From NCBI RefSeq assembly GCF_030867095.1, contig NC_081832.1:37953756-38017755 (forward strand): DNA of 64,000 bases. Direction: 5' to 3'. Below are positions 32,986 to 44,149 of this stretch, one piece after another; position 1 is the stretch's first letter; each line of letters opens with the position of its first letter. The position numbers and the translations under genes were made by a program. Source of the stretch: Alligator mississippiensis. Lineage: Eukaryota > Chordata > Crocodylia > Alligatoridae. A model generated the notes under the pieces. It was not told the origin of the DNA. It did not search any database and saw only the letters and a list, made by a program, of their open reading frames with translations.

Positions 32986-33119
32986 ACTTAATTTTTGAGG
33001 TATTATGCAATCATCTCTATGTAAACGATGCAAACATAAATCATGCCAAAAATATTTTTTGTAGTAAAATTAAAATATGTTTTTAGTAGGTGTTTGGCTT
33101 TTAGTGTATGATTTGGTTT

Positions 33120-33337
33120 ATTTCTGGTTCCAAGATGGCGACCCTCCCCTCCCAAAAGGAGTATTTCCAGAGGGCCAGGGAAGGGACTTCTGGTGGCAAA
33201 GGTCAGGAGTTAGGGGGTGGGACTTCCAAATCCAAGATGGTGACCAGGGGTAGGGTACTTGTCAAGGGGTGGGGCTACCCTTGCAGCTCACCAAAATTCA
33301 TCAAGTGCCCCTCCAGCCAAAATAATTGCCCACCCCT
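33120..33337. mobile_element. hAT element terminus fragment
   Basis: The fragment ends with gcagctcaccaaaattcatc, then ccaaaataattgcccaccc. This is nearly the same as the right end of the hAT element at 12,791-14,093 (cagctcatcaaaa...aataattgcctacccc). The left end is not resolved. A repeated tccaagatgg motif lies inside. Confidence 0.6.
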
Positions 33338-33342
33338 GGGTT

Positions 33343-33650
33343 ATGGACTATTTAGAAAAGTTGGATGTGGGGACAAGTCCATGGGGCCAGATGCAATGCA
33401 TATGAGGGTGCTGAGCGAGTTGGCTGATGTAATTGCAAAGCCGCTGGCCATTATCTTTGAAAATTTGTGGTGATTGGGGGTGGTCCTGGATGACTGGAAA
33501 AGGGCAAATATGTGCCCATCTTTAAGAAAGGGAAGAAGGAGGATCCAGGGAACTACAGATCTCTCAGCCTCACCCCAGTCCCTAGAAAAATCAAAGAATC
33601 CATTACTAAACACTTGAAGGAAAAGGTGGCGATTAGCAGGGATCCTGGTT
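33343..33650 (+). mobile_element. CR1: CR1 LINE RT fragment
   Basis: Translation gives [21 protein letters not shown] followed, across frames, by DDWKRAN and GRRRIQG, the CR1 segment just before GNYRPVSL. It is short, truncated at both ends, and contains stops. Confidence 0.8.
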
Positions 33651-33747
33651 TTCTCTGATTTAAGGAAATCCTCAATATTCAGATTTAAAAAGTAACCACA
33701 AATCCACATTCTTCCGTGATTAAAATGAAACACCACTATACATATAT

Positions 33748-34186
33748 TCTAATATTATAAAAACCTTAGTCTGTTTGCCTGACTGTCTGTAATGCTTTAT
33801 TTGCACTCTGATTGGCTGACTGAAACAGGGACACAGGGGGTGGAGCAGGGGGACCAGGGCCTGGACCCCCCCCACCCCCCCCTCCTGGTGGCAGCGGCGA
33901 CAGAGCGGGGGGAAACAGGGAGTGTGCCCATTTCCTGCCTTCCCTGACTGGACAAGAAGCAGGGAGTGGGGCTGGATGTAGGGGGACATAAAAGCTGGCA
34001 GGGAGGGGGAGGAAGGGGAGCAGGATGGGGGTGGGGCATAGTGTTGATGCCCTGCCACCCCGCCCAACAGCCCGGGGGTTGGGGTGCCATGATGGCAAGG
34101 CAGGCAGGTGAGAGTGAGAGGAATTGAAGACGGATACCCTGGACACTCAGATGAGGAAGATGGTCCCTGCCACATTCTTTTATTAT
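33748..34186 (+). other. Unassigned; possible Helitron-like 5' end
   Basis: The start tctaatattataaaaaccttagtctg resembles the TC-start, AT-rich 5' termini described for some vertebrate Helitrons. It is followed by ctgattggctgac and a GC-rich block with a ccccccccaccccccccctcc-type run. No CTRR 3' end with hairpin was found. The right part may include remnants of the 5' LTR of the following gypsy element. Confidence 0.25.
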
Positions 34187-34204
34187 TGGTGCATTGGCTG
34201 GGAA
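34187..34204 (+). promoter_or_regulatory. Primer-binding site, tRNA-Gly type
   Basis: The sequence TGGTGCATTGGCTGGGAA matches the complement of the 3' end of tRNA-Gly(GCC) with one difference. It marks the inner border of the lost or decayed 5' LTR of the gypsy element. Confidence 0.65.
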
Positions 34205-37200
34205 TTGAAACCAAGACTGACTCAAAGAGAGTAGGGGGAATAATATGAAATGCAGGTGAACCAGACCCTACCCGAGTTGGAGGTATCCCAAGATTGGCAA
34301 CAAGCCCATGGACTAGTGTTGTAGCTATTCCAGGGTCAACAAAACCAGATGGAGGAACTGGTTTGGGTGAGGATCAAGGAAGCTGATGCACGGATCATGC
34401 TGCTAAATCAGCAACAGGAATGAAATGAGAAGATAGAAGCCCAAGAAGTGGTGGCGATTCACACCACCAAAGCTCTAATGATGCCAAAGATGATACTTGA
34501 GGATGATGTTGAAACTTAGAATCTTTTGAGAGAGCAGCTCTGTTGGCTGGGTGGGACAGAATGTGATGGACCAGTCAGTTACGACCTTTGTTAATAGGAT
34601 CCACCCAGCAGCGAACCGAGCCCTGTCCAGAAAGGAGGCTGGAGATTATAAAAAGGTAAAGAACTCAATATTGAACTGAGTGAAAATCTTACCCAAACAC
34701 TATCAGTAATGGTTCAGAGCCAAAAAGGATCAGGAAGAGCAGTGACCCTAACTACTGGTCCAGATGTTGAGGGATCTCTTAGAAAGGTGGATCCAGCCGA
34801 AGAAAAGACCCTAACAAAAGTTATAGATCTGTTCACCCTGGAAAAAAAATCCTGACTCATTTGGAATCAGACATACAAAGATGGGTCCAGAGACATCAGC
34901 CACAGATCATGGGGGAAGCCCATCTGACAGACGCCTTCATGGCTGCTGAAGGAGATACCTGCAAGGAAAAAATGTTGAGGGCTGTGCCCACCGCAACGGG
35001 AGAAAGTGCATGTCAGGGAACGTTGATTAAGAGAGCAGAACCACCTTGAAGTCAACCCAGACCATTCAGAGGATGGGGGTCCTGGGAAATTGTCTGTTAC
35101 TGGTGGGGAGCCCCAGAACATGTGGCCCAAAACTACATGCAGGGAGGGTGCGAAGGATGGGTGTGGGGGAAACTGTAAAATTGAACACCTTGGTAATACC
35201 AGTAGTCATGGATACTGGTTGTACCCAGATGATGATGAAGGCAGACTTAATACCCCCGTACCTGGGGGAAGAGGACACCCCTATCAATGTTCTATTCATG
35301 CATAGATAGATGTATATGTATGTAACAAGTGGGCATCCTGGAGCCAGTCAAACCGTTGGCCTGCCCACTTGTTTCAGGACTAACCGTCCGCCTACCTTTC
35401 CTGCCACACCTTTGACGATGCAATTGAAAGATTATACCAAGACAGGAGGACCTTTCCCAAAGAGCACCACTGGTTACCAGTTTGCCCTTGTCATCTTTGA
35501 CTATGCCACAAGATACCCGAGGTGGCTCCTATGAGATCTGTCACTGCCCCCAAGGGTAGCAGAGGAATTAATTAAATGGGTCTCCAAAACAGGGATACTG
35601 CAGGACATCTTAACAGACCAAAGGACAAATTTTATGTCTGGGGTGTTAGAGTGTGTGAGACCCTAAAAATAATGCAATTGTGAACCTGTGTGTACTATCC
35701 ACAGATGGGTGGTTTAGTGGAGAGGTTAATCAGACTTTAAAGGGGGTGATCAGGGCACGTATACACAAGGACTCCAAGAACTGGGACCTGGTTATACTGC
35801 TCTTGCTATTCACCGTCTGAGAGGCCCCAGGCATCCACAGACTCTTCCCCATTTGAACCAGTATATGGACATCAACCTAGAGGCCTCCTGGATGTGGTTT
35901 GTGAGGGTTGACGCTGCATGTTATCGAACTGAGAGACCAGTTAGAGTGAGTGCAACAGATTGCTAGGGATAACGCAGAGAAGAGCCAGGATTGCCAGAAG
36001 GGATATTATGATAGGAGGGTGAGTGAAAGAGATTTCCAGGTCAGGGATCAGGTCCTTGCGATGCTGCCTGATAGCAGTAGTAAACTTGTCAAGATGGCAA
36101 GGACCATTCAGAGCAGCCAGCAGTGTAGGCCCAGTGAATTATGAAGTGGAACAACCAGGACAAAAAAACAGGCTACAGCTATACCATGCTAATTTGTTAA
36201 AAAAAAATCTGTGGAGCCAGGGGGATGGCTCATGAATCCATTCCTTGATGACAGCAAACTGGGGGGCCTGAAGGTAGAAAAAAGAAACAGATAAGGAAGG
36301 CAGGATTCCAGTTATTGGCGAGAAGTTGATCCAATCCCAGGAGGATCAGCTCTGCGCATTGATAAATAAGTTCCAGGATGTTCTTACAGAGGAACTGGGA
36401 AAGGCTCAGGGAGTAGAATACTAAATCGTGATGCCTGTGGGTGTAGTTAAAGAGCATTGGAGAAGGCTCCTGAGACACCTGTATGGACCCATTCAGGAGG
36501 AATGAGAGTAAATGTGGAAGAGAGGCATCACTGAAGAATCATGTAGTCCACGGAGAAACCTCTTGGTGATTGTGCCAAAGCCATGGGGCCATAAGGTTAT
36601 GAATTGATTTTAGGACAGGAAACAGTTTCTACTTTTGTTGCCTTCCCTATGCCACATGTTGAGGAGATGCTAGAGAAAATCGGGCAAGCTTGGTTTATAT
36701 TGACATTAGATTTGATGAAAGGGCACTGGCTGATTCTCATGGCTAGAGAGGATAAAGAAAAGACTGCCTTTGGGAATCCCTGGGGCTTGTTTCAGTTTTG
36801 GTTACATGGGGTTGCTGCCTCCTTCCAAAGGCTAATGGATTGACTTCTAGCTCCACATCATACCTATGTGGCAGCCTATATAGATGATATTGTAGTATTC
36901 TCTGAACAATGGGAACAACATACACAACATCTCTGAGCAATCCTACTGGAGCTCTGGGGTTAGCTGGGCTAACTGCAAATCCCAAAAAGTGCTTCCTGGG
37001 ACAAAAAGAGACCCAGTACTTAGGCTTTCAGGTGGGACAGGGATGGATTAAACCCCTGGCTGACAAGGTAAAGGTGATCAGATCTTACTGGCTACTTAAC
37101 ACCAAAAAACAACTAAGATCCCTTCTGGGCCTGGTGAATTACTATGTAAAATTTATTCCGTGGTTCTCAGAGTTGTCTGCACCCCTGACAGAGCTAGTAA

Positions 37201-37784
37201 AGGGCAAGAAAGGAGGTCTGCTCCAATGGTTGCCAACAGCAGTCATCGCCTTTGAACAAATTAAAAAGGCTTTATGCCAAAGTTCAGTGCTGTATACTCT
37301 GGACTTTGCTAAGACTTGTTTTTTACAAACCAATGCATCAGGTGTGGTATTAGGAACCGTGCTCACACAGTAGAGGGGGATATATGTCTGATCGCATATA
37401 CCAGCTGGAAATTACTAGATCCTAAGACACAGTACTCCACAATTGAAAGAGTACCTGGCCATTAAATGGAGCATTGAGCTTTTCTGCTATTACTTATCAG
37501 GAAGGAAGTTTGTCTTAATTACAGACCATGCCCCATTGAAATGGTTACAGACTACAAAGAATGATAACACTAGGGTAATGTGATGGGCCTAAGCTCTTCA
37601 ATCCTTTTATTTTTCTGTAGAACATCACCCAGGGAAGCAGAATGTGGACTTCTTATTGCAAAGTCTGGACAATGGAGATCACCGGTTTCCAGGACTGAGT
37701 CAACCAGAAGAGACATTTGCATTACATGGAGTGAAAGGGGACAATTGCAAGTCAATCTCACCTGCCTACCTAAGGGGAGGGGTA
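34187..37784 (+). mobile_element. Ty3/gypsy element of Gmr1 type (IN before RT), decayed
   Basis: This fossil LTR retrotransposon is read on the plus strand. It opens with a primer-binding site and keeps, in order, capsid-like Gag (about 34,430-34,900), a zinc-knuckle-like stretch (about 35,090), a protease with VMDTGCTQ (about 35,204), integrase core (FALVIFDYATRYPR; then VERFNQTL in another frame, to about 36,235), RT (about 36,600-37,110; FILTLDLMKGHW, AAYIDDIVVFSEQ, SLLGLVNYYVKF) and RNase H (to about 37,660; QTNASGVVLG, TDHAPLKWLQ). Integrase lying before RT is the hallmark of the Gmr1-like gypsy group of deuterostomes. It is heavily broken (well over ten breaks). The upstream LTR was not found, so age cannot be taken from an LTR pair. 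Confidence 0.8.
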
Positions 37785-38090
37785 TGTAACAGGGAGCTGT
37801 TCTGGGCAAAAAATGGCAGTAGGGCAGGGTTGGGAATAAAACTTACTGTGAAAAGCCCAGTGGGGTTGCCTGGTTGTGGTGGCACCCAGGAAAGGGCTCC
37901 AGATGCAGTCTGGGGAGAGGCAGTGAGATCCTGGTTGCACATGGCCACATGCAAAGAGAGCAAGGCCTCACTGGTCCCTGCGAGCCCCAGTGGAGTAGAA
38001 GGAGGGAGCCAGCACACCCAGTTCCTCTGGAGAGTAGAATGAACAGCAGATGTTGAGGAACACTGTGAATACCTCGTAGAGATGTGGGAC
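37785..38090 (+). repeat. Start of the gypsy 3' LTR (right end unclear)
   Basis: The sequence after the purine tract taaggggaggggta begins TGTAACAGGGAGC and has a TATA-like ggaataaaactt. It is the expected position for the 3' LTR after RNase H. The TGTAACAGGG start is shared with the probable solo LTRs at 15,300 and 19,677 (minus strand). The right boundary was not determined. Confidence 0.5.
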
Positions 38091-38139
38091 ATAAATATGG
38101 GAGTATGTACTCCCAGTCTGGGTAGGAGATGCCTAAGTT

Positions 38140-39330
38140 CTGGGCCTCATGGACTTGAGCTTAGCCCAGACATTTGTGCAGGAATCACTGGTGGACTTTG
38201 CCCAATACTCACTTCCAGAATGTGCATATTTGACTTTCATCCATGAGGCTATCTGGCCTTATCCTATTGCCAAGGTGCAATTGACAATTCGGCCCTGGAT
38301 GGCTGAGTTGACAGCAGCAGTGACCCATCATCTTTCCCAGTCAGTTGTAGTGGGTTGGGACTAGGACTCACTAACCAAGTGCTTGCACCAGGCAGTAGGT
38401 TGAATCATGAACCACAAGATCCTCTCCAGGACTGACTCAGGGACATGTTCCCCTTCAATCCTGAGATCTTTGGACCCCAAGCCCTACCACACAAAGAACA
38501 CCGGAGGACCTGGAGGGCAACCCTTGTGATGGAAAGGTGGCTGGGCAAGAGGTCCAGAAAGTGAATCAGGGTCCAATGTAAGCTCAGCGCACCTGAAGAA
38601 AATGTCACTGAGACTGGCTCCTCAGGAAACAAACACCCCAATTGGGAGAGTTTGCCCACTGGAGAAGGACCTGCTTTTGTTCAGAACCACAGAGAGGACC
38701 TAGCATTTGCTTGTCTCTACAGCCAGCTGGTCAGAGTGAATGGAAAAATAGTGGACCCATGCCTATATGCTTAGAGCCCCGATTTTGAGTTATGTGATAG
38801 GTTCCTAGTGGGAGTTATTAAGGACCAGGCTGTTGGGAGATAGAAACCCTAGTTCTTGGTGTACAAGTTGCACCAAAATCGAGTTCTAAAATTAGCACAC
38901 AATGTATGCTGGGCAAGCCACCTGGGAATAAAGTAAACCCAGGAGAAGGTGCTTGCCAGGTTCTTCTGGCCAGGGTTCTATGAAGAAATTAAGAGGTACT
39001 GCCAGTTCTGTCCATAAGGTAAATTGGTAGCCCCACACCCCAAATATTCCCCTCCCCCTCATTACCTTTATTGCTGGTTGGAATTCCCTTTGAATGTGTG
39101 GCAGTAGATGGTGTAGGTCCTTTGGAGCTGAGCACCAGTGGGTGCTGATTCATCATGGTCCTGGTGGATTATGTGACCCACTATCCGGAGGCAGCAGCTA
39201 TTCAGAATACCTCAACCCAGACAATGGCAACTGAATTGTCTAAGATATTCTCATTGCTAGGGCTGCTATGGGAAATATCGTACTCATGGACCAAGGCTCT
39301 GTATTCATGCCATAGCTGCAACAGGTGTGG
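38140..39330 (+). mobile_element. Second gypsy fragment: protease-like to integrase
   Basis: A separate fossil fragment of the same kind follows on the same strand. A protease-end-like region (QLTIRPWMAELTA, SVVVGWD) is followed by the integrase zinc-binding region (LKLAHNVCWASHLGIK, RFFWPGFYEEIKRYC) and the start of the catalytic core (VLVDYVTHYPEAAAIQN). It shows many breaks. It overlaps in content with the element to its left and so represents another insertion. Confidence 0.7.
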
Positions 39331-39629
39331 TCTCCCGCACACCCACTCCCAGCCTACCACTCACAGGTGGATGGACCAGCTCCTCTGGGCTGATATGGCA
39401 GTGACTGTGAAAGGCTGTTAATTGCTTGTGGCTTCAGTCAGTACTTAAGTTTTCTTTAGGGTTGTGTGTTTGGCCCCTTTGCTTTTCCCTCTCCTATACC
39501 CGGTTTTACTTTACTGTTGCTTAGGAGTGGGGACGTTTGTTTTCGCTGGCATGCCGAGGCAACATTTCTTTTCCCAGGTCTCTGGCCTGGGCTCGAATCA
39601 AAGCGGTTTGTATAAAACCCTGAATCTGA
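39331..39629. other. Unassigned flank of the CpG island
   Basis: No repeat or coding signal was recognised. GC content and CpG density begin to rise at about 39,540. Confidence 0.4.
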
Positions 39630-39981
39630 ACCTAGGCCGTAGGCCCTGTCCGTGCCTCGCGGAGGCTCTGGAAGCGGCACTGCGCGCTCAGCGCTCTCGT
39701 GTCAACACGGGCCGAGCCCGGCTGCTCGCGGGACGCAGCCGCAGGTCACCGGGAAGCGGAGCACAACCGAAACCCGCCGCGGCCCGAGGGGCCGGTACTG
39801 GCAGGCTGCAGCTGCGCCTTACGCACTGAACAGGTCGGAGCTGCTTAACCAGCCCCTTCTGCCAGCGCCAAGCGCAGCGGCCCGGGCCGGCCCGGCACGA
39901 GCTGGGGGCAAACCGGCTTGGCGCGGAACTGCCGGCGCATGCGCAGCTGGGGGCCCGGCTCGGCGGCGCTAGCGGGCGGCC

Positions 39982-40005
39982 ATGGCGGCGCTGGTGCGAG
40001 CGGCG
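39982..40005 (+). CDS. Coding exon 1 of an unidentified host gene (probable mitochondrial protein)
   Basis: An ATG in a strong Kozak context (gcggccATGG) begins MAALVRAA and after exactly eight codons meets GTGAGT, a perfect splice donor (40,006-40,011). The peptide start is small, hydrophobic and Arg-containing, as in mitochondrial presequences. The exon sits centrally in the CpG island. A 24-nt first coding segment with a phase-0 intron agrees with the open phase of the two downstream exon candidates. The gene could not be named. An alternative is that this ATG opens a different transcript with other downstream exons. Confidence 0.6.
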
Positions 40006-40050
40006 GTGAGTGCTCACGGGCCCGCCTGGGGTGTCCCGCAGAGCGCGCTG

Positions 40051-40184
40051 GGGCCGGGCCGGGCCGGGCCGGGCCGTGCACGGAGGTTCCCAACCCTGCT
40101 GCGGCTCGTAGGGAGCAGCGCTGTGCGCCGGGGCCGCGCGGTCCCCCCGGCCCGGCCCGGCCCGGCCCGGCCCGGCCCGGCCCG
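40051..40184. repeat. Complementary GGGCC / CCCGG pentanucleotide arrays in intron 1
   Basis: A (gggcc)n run at about 40,051-40,076 is followed 70 bp later by a (cccgg)n run at about 40,147-40,184. The two are complementary and could fold back in RNA or single-stranded DNA. Both lie just after the exon 1 donor. Confidence 0.8.
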
Positions 40185-40450
40185 TTCCAGCCCGGCCCGC
40201 GCTGACCCGAGCAGCGTTTGCCGCAGGTCGCACGGGGCCGGTTGCAGCCGCGCTGGCAGGCGCAGGATGCGCGGTAGCAGCAGCTCGGCCGGCCCGTTGC
40301 TGCGGCCGAGCCCTGCAGTCACCGCCGTCTCGTTTCTCGGAGGTCCCAGCGCCGTCTGCTTCGGAGCTCGGCCTGTTGTTTGCCGGCAGAAAAGTCAGAC
40401 CGCGGATTGCTAACCTAGCGGCACTGGTGGGCTGCGCGGGATCACCGAGG

Positions 40451-40840
40451 AGGATTGGCCTTTTGATTGCTCTTCCTATGTGGTCATTTTTTCTCAGCCA
40501 GTCTTTGCACATCTTTCCTGGCACCCAAGCATCCTTCTTTGACTCATGGGACATTGGCAGCAACTGGCCTTTCTCAAAACATCAGGCGCTTTCACTTTTT
40601 CCAATGGCCAGTGACTCATTTGTCATGGCCGTACATCCGTCTCCATGTCTCTTTTCAGGCTGTGCTTTCACATTCTTCCCAGAGAAGTGGAGATAAGTCT
40701 AACACGTGACAATGATTGTGATGTTTGTGTCTTGACCAACGATGCAAAGGTCTTTTTTTGTGTTTCTGTCGTTTACTGTTTTATCTTTAGTTGGTGTTTT
40801 ATTGGATGTGGATTGTGAAGCCGGGGGGGGGGGAGGAGGT
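40451..40840. other. Unassigned (within proposed intron 1)
   Basis: No recognised repeat was found apart from a G-run near 40,823-40,832. GC drops sharply after the island. Confidence 0.4.
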
Positions 40841-41370
40841 GACCAACAGGGCTCACAGGCCGGATCCAGCCCGTTGAACACTTACATTTTGCCCACCAGT
40901 AGTGCAACGAGTTCCTAGAATCATAGAAAATGAGGATTGGAAGGACCTCAGGAAGTCATCTAGTCCAGCCACCCTGCTCAAAGCAGGACCATGGGCCAGA
41001 TCCGGCTGACGGACCCAATCTGACTGTAGGGATTTGCACAGCCCTACCCTGATCCCTCCACCCTGGGGCAGAGGTGGGGCAGAGTGGTCTTCTTCCCCTT
41101 TACCCCACCCATCCAGACGTGGGTGGGGCAAAGGGGAAGAAGGCAACCCAGCCCAGCCAGGTCTGGCCCAGTCTGGACATGTGGGGGTGACCTGGCCTGG
41201 CCCTGATTCTGCTGTGTGGGCCATGGCCCAGGAGAGGCTGTATCTGGCTGTGTGGAGCTTCCACTACTTCCTGCTGCCAAGCTTTCTAACCCATGCGGGT
41301 CCCTGTGGGTTGGATGTCATTGCTCCATGGGCTGGATTTGACACATGGGCTGGAGGCTGAGCACCCCTAT
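40841..41370. mobile_element. hAT-type repeat, interrupted by a CR1 tail
   Basis: The text ggctcacaggccggatccagcccg and, at the right, ggttggatgtcattgctccat and gggctggatttgacacatgggc belongs to the 'gccggatccggccc' hAT terminus type. The CR1 tail at 40,916 splits it. Exact ends and duplication were not resolved. Confidence 0.5.
40916..40990 (-). mobile_element. CR1: CR1 LINE 3' tail (short insertion)
   Basis: About 75 bp reading tagaatcatagaaaatgagg followed by attggaaggacctcaggaag is the complement of the CR1 3' terminus. It is severely 5'-truncated and inserted in the hAT-type repeat. Confidence 0.85.
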
Positions 41371-43539
41371 GCTAAGTAACTTAGGAATGGATACTTCTGG
41401 CAGTTTGCTCTAAACCACTGCATCAGTGAGTGAATGATTTCTTAGACCCCAGTGTCTAATGTGGGGAAAGTAGTTTGAGTTGACTTGTATTTTAAAGAGG
41501 GAGTTTTGGTGCCTTTAGTGTAAAGTGTTATTAAATCTTTTCTTTAAAAACAAACAAACAAAACCCAGCAACAACTACAGTGAAACCTGTCTGAAGATAG
41601 AATTACCCCAGGCTGGGAAGAAGTTCTTGATGCTTTTTATAAGAGGAAGCAGAGCTGTGCTCACTCCCCCTGCTCTCTGACAGCTTGCTGCTGGGTAGGC
41701 TGTCAGGGAGCACTGCTCAACTATCAGTAAGACTGAAAATGGGGCAGAATTTCTGTCATGGCCAGCAGAACCCCAGCACTTATGGTCATGCTGCAGCTTC
41801 AAGCCTGGTGTTCTGGCTGTGGGCCAGGGCTCCTGCAGTGATGTCTGGGCTGCTAGGTGCAGAGCTTTTCACTCTGCAGCTAGAATTCTAGCAAAAGCTG
41901 GTATTCTGGCTCTGGGAATGGTCCCAATTCATGCAGGGCATGGCAGGGGCAGCTCTGATCCTGGCCTCCCCACTTTCCCCCACCATGCTGTGGAATGGTC
42001 TCAGTGTAGGGGCAAGGGGGCTAATGAGGGGTCTTTACCCTATGATCAGTTCCTGCCATGGCTGCTTGCCAGGAGATCCCCGTGCTTGCAGGCTGCCCAT
42101 CCCTGCTGCCACCCAGGGGCACCGGGGTCTGGGCTGCTGTGTTGTCACTAGCTTCTGCCAGGGTGGGGAAAAGGAGGCCTCCCCACCCAGGTTCCTGGTG
42201 AGCCCTCTGCAGCTCCTGGTGGACCTGCAGACAACCCTCAACTGGGAAGTAGGTTTCTGATCCTGGGGCTACACACATGCCATTTAAAAAGTTTAGCAAG
42301 TGTACATGCATCCCCACCCTGGGAAGCCACTTTCTGATCCTGGAGCCGCTTTTTAGAGAGCTAGACAGGCAGCAAAGGGGACAGGGCAACATCATAAACC
42401 TGGGGCAGCTTGCAGGCTTCCCTGTCGACACTGCTGCTTGCAACATGGGTGGCAATGGCAAGCGAGAGCTGGAACCTACTAAATTTCTTTCTCATTCCTG
42501 TGTTAGATGATTTCTAGCTTTACAGTCTAAATAATTAATTCCCAGTAAGGCATGCTGGGGCCATAGAAATTTTATGTCTTGAGCATGTTTTCAGCTTTTA
42601 CAGCTTCTGTAATAAGGCAGGTTTCATTGAATATATTTATTATTGGACAAGTCTCATACCAACTCAAGGTAGCTCTATTTTAGACATTATTTTGATAGAT
42701 AAAGATGCTGTAATTACTTGAATGAGTAGCAGTTGATCATAACTGGGATGGTACGATAGAGCTTCAAAATGGTCATCTTTCCAAAGGCTGACAAAATTAG
42801 AAACACATTGATTGGGGAAAATACTTACAAAATATGGAGGAATATTGGGAGTTTTTAGATGGGAATTTAATAATCAAACTGCCACGATTGTCTAATTCGG
42901 AAAGATTACAGCCTTGGATGAGGTGATGGCAGCAGTTCAAACTTAAAAAGCAATATATATGAAACGTGTAACATAAAGAAAATAAGTATTATAATTTAAA
43001 AGTTAAATGGTATAGAAAATTGACCATGAGAGCAAAGACGTGGAAAAATCCCTGGTTGGCAGAACTTAAAAAAATGAATATTTTCAAGTATATTAGGAAA
43101 AGATAAACTGTAGAGATGATGCATTCTCATGATTAGAGGTGGTGAAACTATTCTTCATGAAAGGCAGAAGTGTTCAATAAATATATGTTCTAGAATTGGA
43201 AAGAAAAAAAAGATTATGCGTTGTCAGGCAAAATAATAAAGCTGATAAAGGATTCTGTCAATTAAAAAAGATGGGAATATTATTAATACTGATCAACCTA
43301 GTTTTTGTATAAAATACTCTGTTTTGTCAAAAAACCCAAACCAAACCAAATCCTACATTTGGTGAGGTGATTACATGGAGGTAGTTTAGGTTATGAACAG
43401 ACGTCACATTTATTCTGGATCTGAAAAGTATTTACATGCCAATCCCACAACATTGCCCTTCTAATCATTTTAGCGAGCAGTATAATTCACTGCTGCTTCT
43501 CTGCCCACAGGTGGCCAGCAAGAGCACACATCCCAGCAC
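41371..43539. other. Unassigned (within proposed intron 1)
   Basis: The left half is GC-moderate with a local duplication (gtttctgatcctgg at about 42,253 and ctttctgatcctgg at about 42,328). The right half (42,520-43,400) is AT-rich with A-runs. No exon with good splice sites or known repeat was recognised. Confidence 0.4.
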
Positions 43540-43850
43540 ATGTTGATGTCAAGGTGATAGGTGCAGGGGGAGTCTGGGTTCTGGGGCCCTGCATCTCTGG
43601 CTGCTAACAGGCAAAACTTGTTACATAGGTGCTTGTGCAACTGTCTGTCTTGGGGCATTGGGGTGAGGGAGACTGCTGCAGGCCTGGCTGCTAGGTCCTG
43701 CTGTGGCCATGAAGCCTGTCAGATGTCAAGGAGATAGGTGCAGGGGAGTCTGGGTTCTGGGGCCCTGTACCTCTGGCTGCAGGCAGGCAAAACTCGTGAC
43801 ATGCGTGGGTGAGACTGTGTGTGTGTTCAGGTGTGCCCTTCCTGGCACTG
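43540..43850 (-). repeat. Fragment of the tandem units of the hAT family at 57,461
   Basis: Two ~165-bp units in tandem (aggtgcaggggga...aggcaaaactt, then aggtgcaggggag...aggcaaaactc) are the complement of the units in 57,840-58,360 (caagttttgcctgtcag...ctgcacctatctcctt). No terminal inverted repeats are seen here, so only the internal array survives. Confidence 0.65.
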
Positions 43851-44149
43851 GGGCCTCTGCACAACATGGCAGTGTGCCCCAGTGAGGCCTCCTCCTCCCC
43901 TACAGCCTCGGTCCAGTCCACCACTATAAACAGCAGCAGGTAAAAATAACGTAGTGACTCAGAAGTCAACACCATCTAAAGTAGTCAAACTGACCTGTCA
44001 CAGAGCCTTTCTTTTATAAAGGGATTAACAGCAAGAAGTAAAGATATGTTGTGTTGGATATATGTTACTTGTGGTGTGTGATAGCTTATTTTGTGGTTTT
44101 ATATTTATATGTTTTGTTATGAAAAAAACAAAATAGAGAAATATATCTT

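Larger units (their letters stand above)
39630..40450 (+). promoter_or_regulatory. CpG island promoter with NRF1-type site
   Basis: About 800 bp stands out from its surroundings by very high GC and frequent, undepleted CpG, unlike the CpG-poor repeats around it. No TATA box is evident. At 39,935-39,944 lies gcgcatgcgc, the palindromic core bound by nuclear respiratory factor 1, 37 bp upstream of the proposed start codon. NRF1 sites are common at nuclear genes for mitochondrial proteins. Undecayed CpGs suggest the island is unmethylated in the germ line, hence an active promoter. Transcription toward the plus side is inferred from the exon below. Confidence 0.8.

Noticed and set aside
33720-34225. 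Overlapping minus-strand frames rich in Pro/Ser
   Set aside because: Three overlapping frames of similar length over a C-rich stretch indicate low complexity, not coding.
39688-40563. A 291-codon minus-strand frame through the CpG island
   Set aside because: Its composition is dominated by Arg/Ala/Pro/Gly from GC-rich repeats, a usual by-product of CpG islands; it has no recognisable domain.
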